DNA from: Streptomyces sp. TLI_171
GTDB lineage: Bacteria; Actinomycetota; Actinomycetes; Streptomycetales; Streptomycetaceae
Direction of reading: 5' to 3'
Length of the DNA: 64,000 nucleotides
NCBI RefSeq assembly: GCF_003610255.1
Contig: NZ_RAPS01000001.1
Coordinates: 6,847,001-6,911,000, forward strand
The notes beneath the pieces were generated by a model, which searched no databases, was not told where the DNA came from, and worked only from the letters and a program-made list of their open reading frames with translations. The translations under genes were made by a program, and so were the position numbers. Shown here piece by piece: positions 63,101 to 64,000 of this stretch (its first letter is position 1; each line of letters starts with the position of its first letter).

Positions 63101-63390
63101 TCGGGCTGCTCCGCGAACAGCTCGACGGCCCGGGAGGGCGTCAACTCCCCGGCGCGGGCCGCCTTCAGCAGGTCCGACCAGTGCCCGGACCCGGAGAAGC
63201 GGTCCAGGCGGCGCAGCTCGACGAACCAGGCGGCGCCCTCCGCGTCGGAGAACCACAGGTAGCCGCGCAGGCCGAACCCGGTGCTGACCACCGGGCAGTA
63301 CTCCACCGGGCCGGTGGCGTCCGTCCCGTAGCGGGGCGGGCTGTGGTCCGCGACGATCCGCGCGCCGGTCGGTCGGTCCATCGCCGTCAC
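60133..63390 (-). CDS. P-loop NTPase with WD40-like repeats and extra terminal domains (paralogue B)
   Basis: A 1085-residue protein, GTG start with GGGGAG 8 bases upstream; the start overlaps the end of the upstream small frame as GTGA. Residues 1-150 form an extra domain (PVVSTGFGLRGYLWFSDAEGAAWFVELRRLDRF). Then follow WPNPRHGAP, the NTPase (VAGSSGTGRTHLLRWL, RVLVVTDLDRAG) and WD40-like repeats (GAVTAVDLTHYENEHLVVSGGADGTVWTW). A C-terminal domain of about 120 residues is absent from paralogue A. The 23-base spacing to paralogue A implies one operon. Function unknown: a sensor or scaffold ATPase, possibly in interbacterial conflict or defence. Confidence 0.75.
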   Translation of the reverse strand: MTAMDRPTGARIVADHSPPRYGTDATGPVEYCPVVSTGFGLRGYLWFSDAEGAAWFVELRRLDRFSGSGHWSDLLKAARAGELTPSRAVELFAEQPEDPYYGLPDLSARATADSVEAVKELGLEGWVPPKEPIVPRGHRPYPGDAGRLTEAVDGWRFEVDEGYDPRGPVPAEAVAGVWEVSRANHPVRYWPNPRHGAPAEERAAGVAAPPLPPLLAGRRPAGRALLGWLEDARAPRLCRVAGSSGTGRTHLLRWLAAACPPDHPRPDRRVQPVLDAAGLTAESFVWRLGAALGVPAGSAHELVAALTDGTPRVLVVTDLDRAGGGLVRDAPQRIAAEVLRPLLAVPWLRMVVECGAGTPAAEALDVPAAVLDLDRPQWTDPFAFEDWCLTLTEHQLPSDALYPSPALALLAARTAPGVPVDPAAEPGRKAESLAEAWWASLPEEARAPMVALAAVGGGVDAALWAELPTTGGAAAVQAAADFVLPSDDGGRLRVWPYSFADRLTLWGLDHAALRRAVLRARPGPRDADRLGVVLRHAVRSGAAVLDLLADPAVLVHADPAAVTAAFGSFSPAFADATSPDRMSGGPWGVGPERAGDPPRRLIEAWWLAGPVVTASADPQVRASALHTWLAGADDPELADTAARLALTAGHGWRVRWSFARRVDRVYRLAAGHGRDLAGLLMVAAGRTVCAIDPGDGTLVQRADRATLDDPSLAALAVGEDGSRHVLTADGGILSIGAADDPQTVADALVRLRESLEHGATAMAALGRPRPVVVLGDEAGYVHAVPGLPGAEPRRTESAAHRGAVTAVDLTHYENEHLVVSGGADGTVWTWMPDRYPMTDPVLARDAAVTAVAVTSTVHGLMYAAGWADGLVRVVLVGAERVTHDLRFGSPAVGLVVTELGRLCVATADGVLGIDLAETAQPPAGWEPPGAGGVPRAYEGHPYALRGERTDVPAVGPEGTAFCRVACWRDETARPADRYAVTAQGPWGRIERRSGDAFRALRAVSLELEPAGWTLVLAGTRRDVTVDRALAEAGGERAYLMVPVAPGVAPPLVDLLDRAEPAQVGTVEEQRRAAEAWLEANEQALG

Positions 63391-63888
63391 GGCACGATCT
63401 CCCCGTAGATGTGAATCTTCCCCTCCGCATCGCGGATCACCTTGTCCGCCCGCCAGTTGAGGCCGCGCACGGCTTCCTTGCCTCGCAACGAGGACGGGAG
63501 TCCGTCACCCGGACAGGTCGACACGACGCCGTCCTCGGTGGGCACCTGACCCTCCGACGTGCTCGGGTCGTCGAGGTGGAAGTGGCTCAGGTCGGTGCCC
63601 GGGCACCACGCCGCGCACCGTCAGGTACGGAACCTCCGCCTCCGCGAAGCCCCGGGCCCGCGCGAACGCCAGCAACGCGGCCTCGTCGGTGAACGCGTGC
63701 AGCCACCGCAGACCGCCGTGGTCCCCCGCCCCCGCCCGCACCATCCGTACCTGGTGCGCCAACCCGGCGTTCGACACCCCGTCATCCCCCCTGCCCCCGT
63801 CGGCCTCCTTCGGCGCAACATCGACACGATAGTGGGAAACCGGGAATCGGTCGGCCTGCGATCGATCGGGTTCGTCCGGTTTTGTCAC
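63387..63888 (-). pseudogene. Small gene with +1 frameshift, upstream of paralogue B
   Basis: The upstream half reads well from MTKPDEPDRS, or from a GTG at 63777, to EAEVPYLTVRGVVPG. The downstream half continues one frame over as TDLSHFHLDDPSTSEGQVPTEDG... to KIHIYGEIVP, ending with the TGA at 63387-63389. Both halves have normal high-GC3 codons. Skipping one C near 63600 (CCCGGGCACC) joins them into one protein of about 165 residues. I do not recognise the family. It may be a true pseudogene, a sequencing error in a C/G run or, less likely, programmed frameshifting. It sits at the head of the NTPase operon. Confidence 0.55.
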
Positions 63889-63963
63889 GCGAACGGCAGA
63901 AGATCGCCGCCGATTCCGGGCCGGGCCCGCGCCCGCCGGGGGGTACGCCGGCCCGACGGTGCG

Positions 63964-64000
63964 TCAGTCGCGGCGCGCGGTGCGGCGGCCGGCGGCCTCC
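63964..64000 (-). CDS. 3' end of a gene leaving the window
   Basis: The leftward frame ends EAAGRRTARRD and a TGA at 63964-63966. Only about 11 codons are inside the window, so nothing can be said of the product. Confidence 0.25.
   Translation of the reverse strand, partial: EAAGRRTARRD

Noticed and set aside
1..64000. CRISPR arrays, tRNA/rRNA genes, IS elements, attachment sites
   Set aside because: No regularly spaced direct repeats of CRISPR size, cloverleaf-like segments, transposase or integrase coding sequence was recognised by eye. A dedicated search could still find a small RNA.

Overview
This window comes from a very GC-rich actinomycete, most likely Streptomyces or Kitasatospora. 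The codons mostly end in G or C, genes often overlap by ATGA/GTGA, and GTG or TTG starts are common. No rRNA, tRNA, CRISPR array or transposase was seen.

Left edge (1-4234). There is a 5'-truncated SDR. Next come a leftward acyl-CoA dehydrogenase and 3-hydroxyacyl-CoA-dehydrogenase-like SDR pair, a divergent TetR regulator with CGGTAC half-sites in between, and a tiny zinc-ribbon protein. The acyl-CoA dehydrogenase could supply 2-enoyl-CoA to the cluster beside it.

Polyketide cluster (about 4235-44816). A leftward arm encodes a KAS III enzyme, a fatty acyl-AMP/CoA ligase, a P450 and a crotonyl-CoA carboxylase/reductase (CCR). The CCR carries the Ala164/Gly362 pattern I associate with long-chain enzymes, so the arm looks like an alkylmalonyl-CoA supply cassette of the reveromycin RevR/RevS/RevT kind. 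A rightward arm encodes four type I PKS proteins: KSQ-AT-ACP + KS-AT-DH-KR-ACP; KS-AT-KR-ACP; KS-AT-DH-KR-ACP + KS-AT-ACP; KS-AT-ACP-TE. Reading the AT motifs gives malonyl (loading), malonyl, malonyl, methylmalonyl, an unusual extender (LAGH motif, module 4) and malonyl. The predicted product is a hexaketide with one alkyl branch and a 3,5-dioxo terminus, suited to release as a 4-hydroxy-2-pyrone or a medium-ring lactone. A luciferase-like F420/flavin enzyme overlaps the last PKS gene. A two-HTH TetR, an MFS exporter, a second luciferase-like monooxygenase, a LAL-type LuxR activator and a type II thioesterase complete the cluster.

Sulfur/oligopeptide-type uptake block (44910-52708). An operon encodes a solute-binding lipoprotein, two permeases and a fused double ATPase. 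A divergent LysR regulator and a convergent SfnB/DszC-like flavoenzyme follow. The flavoenzyme gene is preceded by a short ORF ending in Cys-Cys-Arg and by two competing stem arms, which looks like cysteine-responsive attenuation. A CAAC-N4-GTTG palindrome occurs three times at the 3' end of the two-HTH TetR gene, once in its promoter and once between the solute-binding protein and LysR genes, which suggests that one regulator links exporter and importer.

Right edge (52891-64000). There is a SigE-type sigma factor with a membrane-anchored partner, a polytopic membrane protein next to a decayed copy of itself, and an ADP-ribosylglycohydrolase. Two large tandem paralogues carry a P-loop NTPase and WD40-like repeats. 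A small frameshifted gene lies directly upstream of the second paralogue and overlaps its start. The last block has the look of an uncharacterised signalling or conflict locus.
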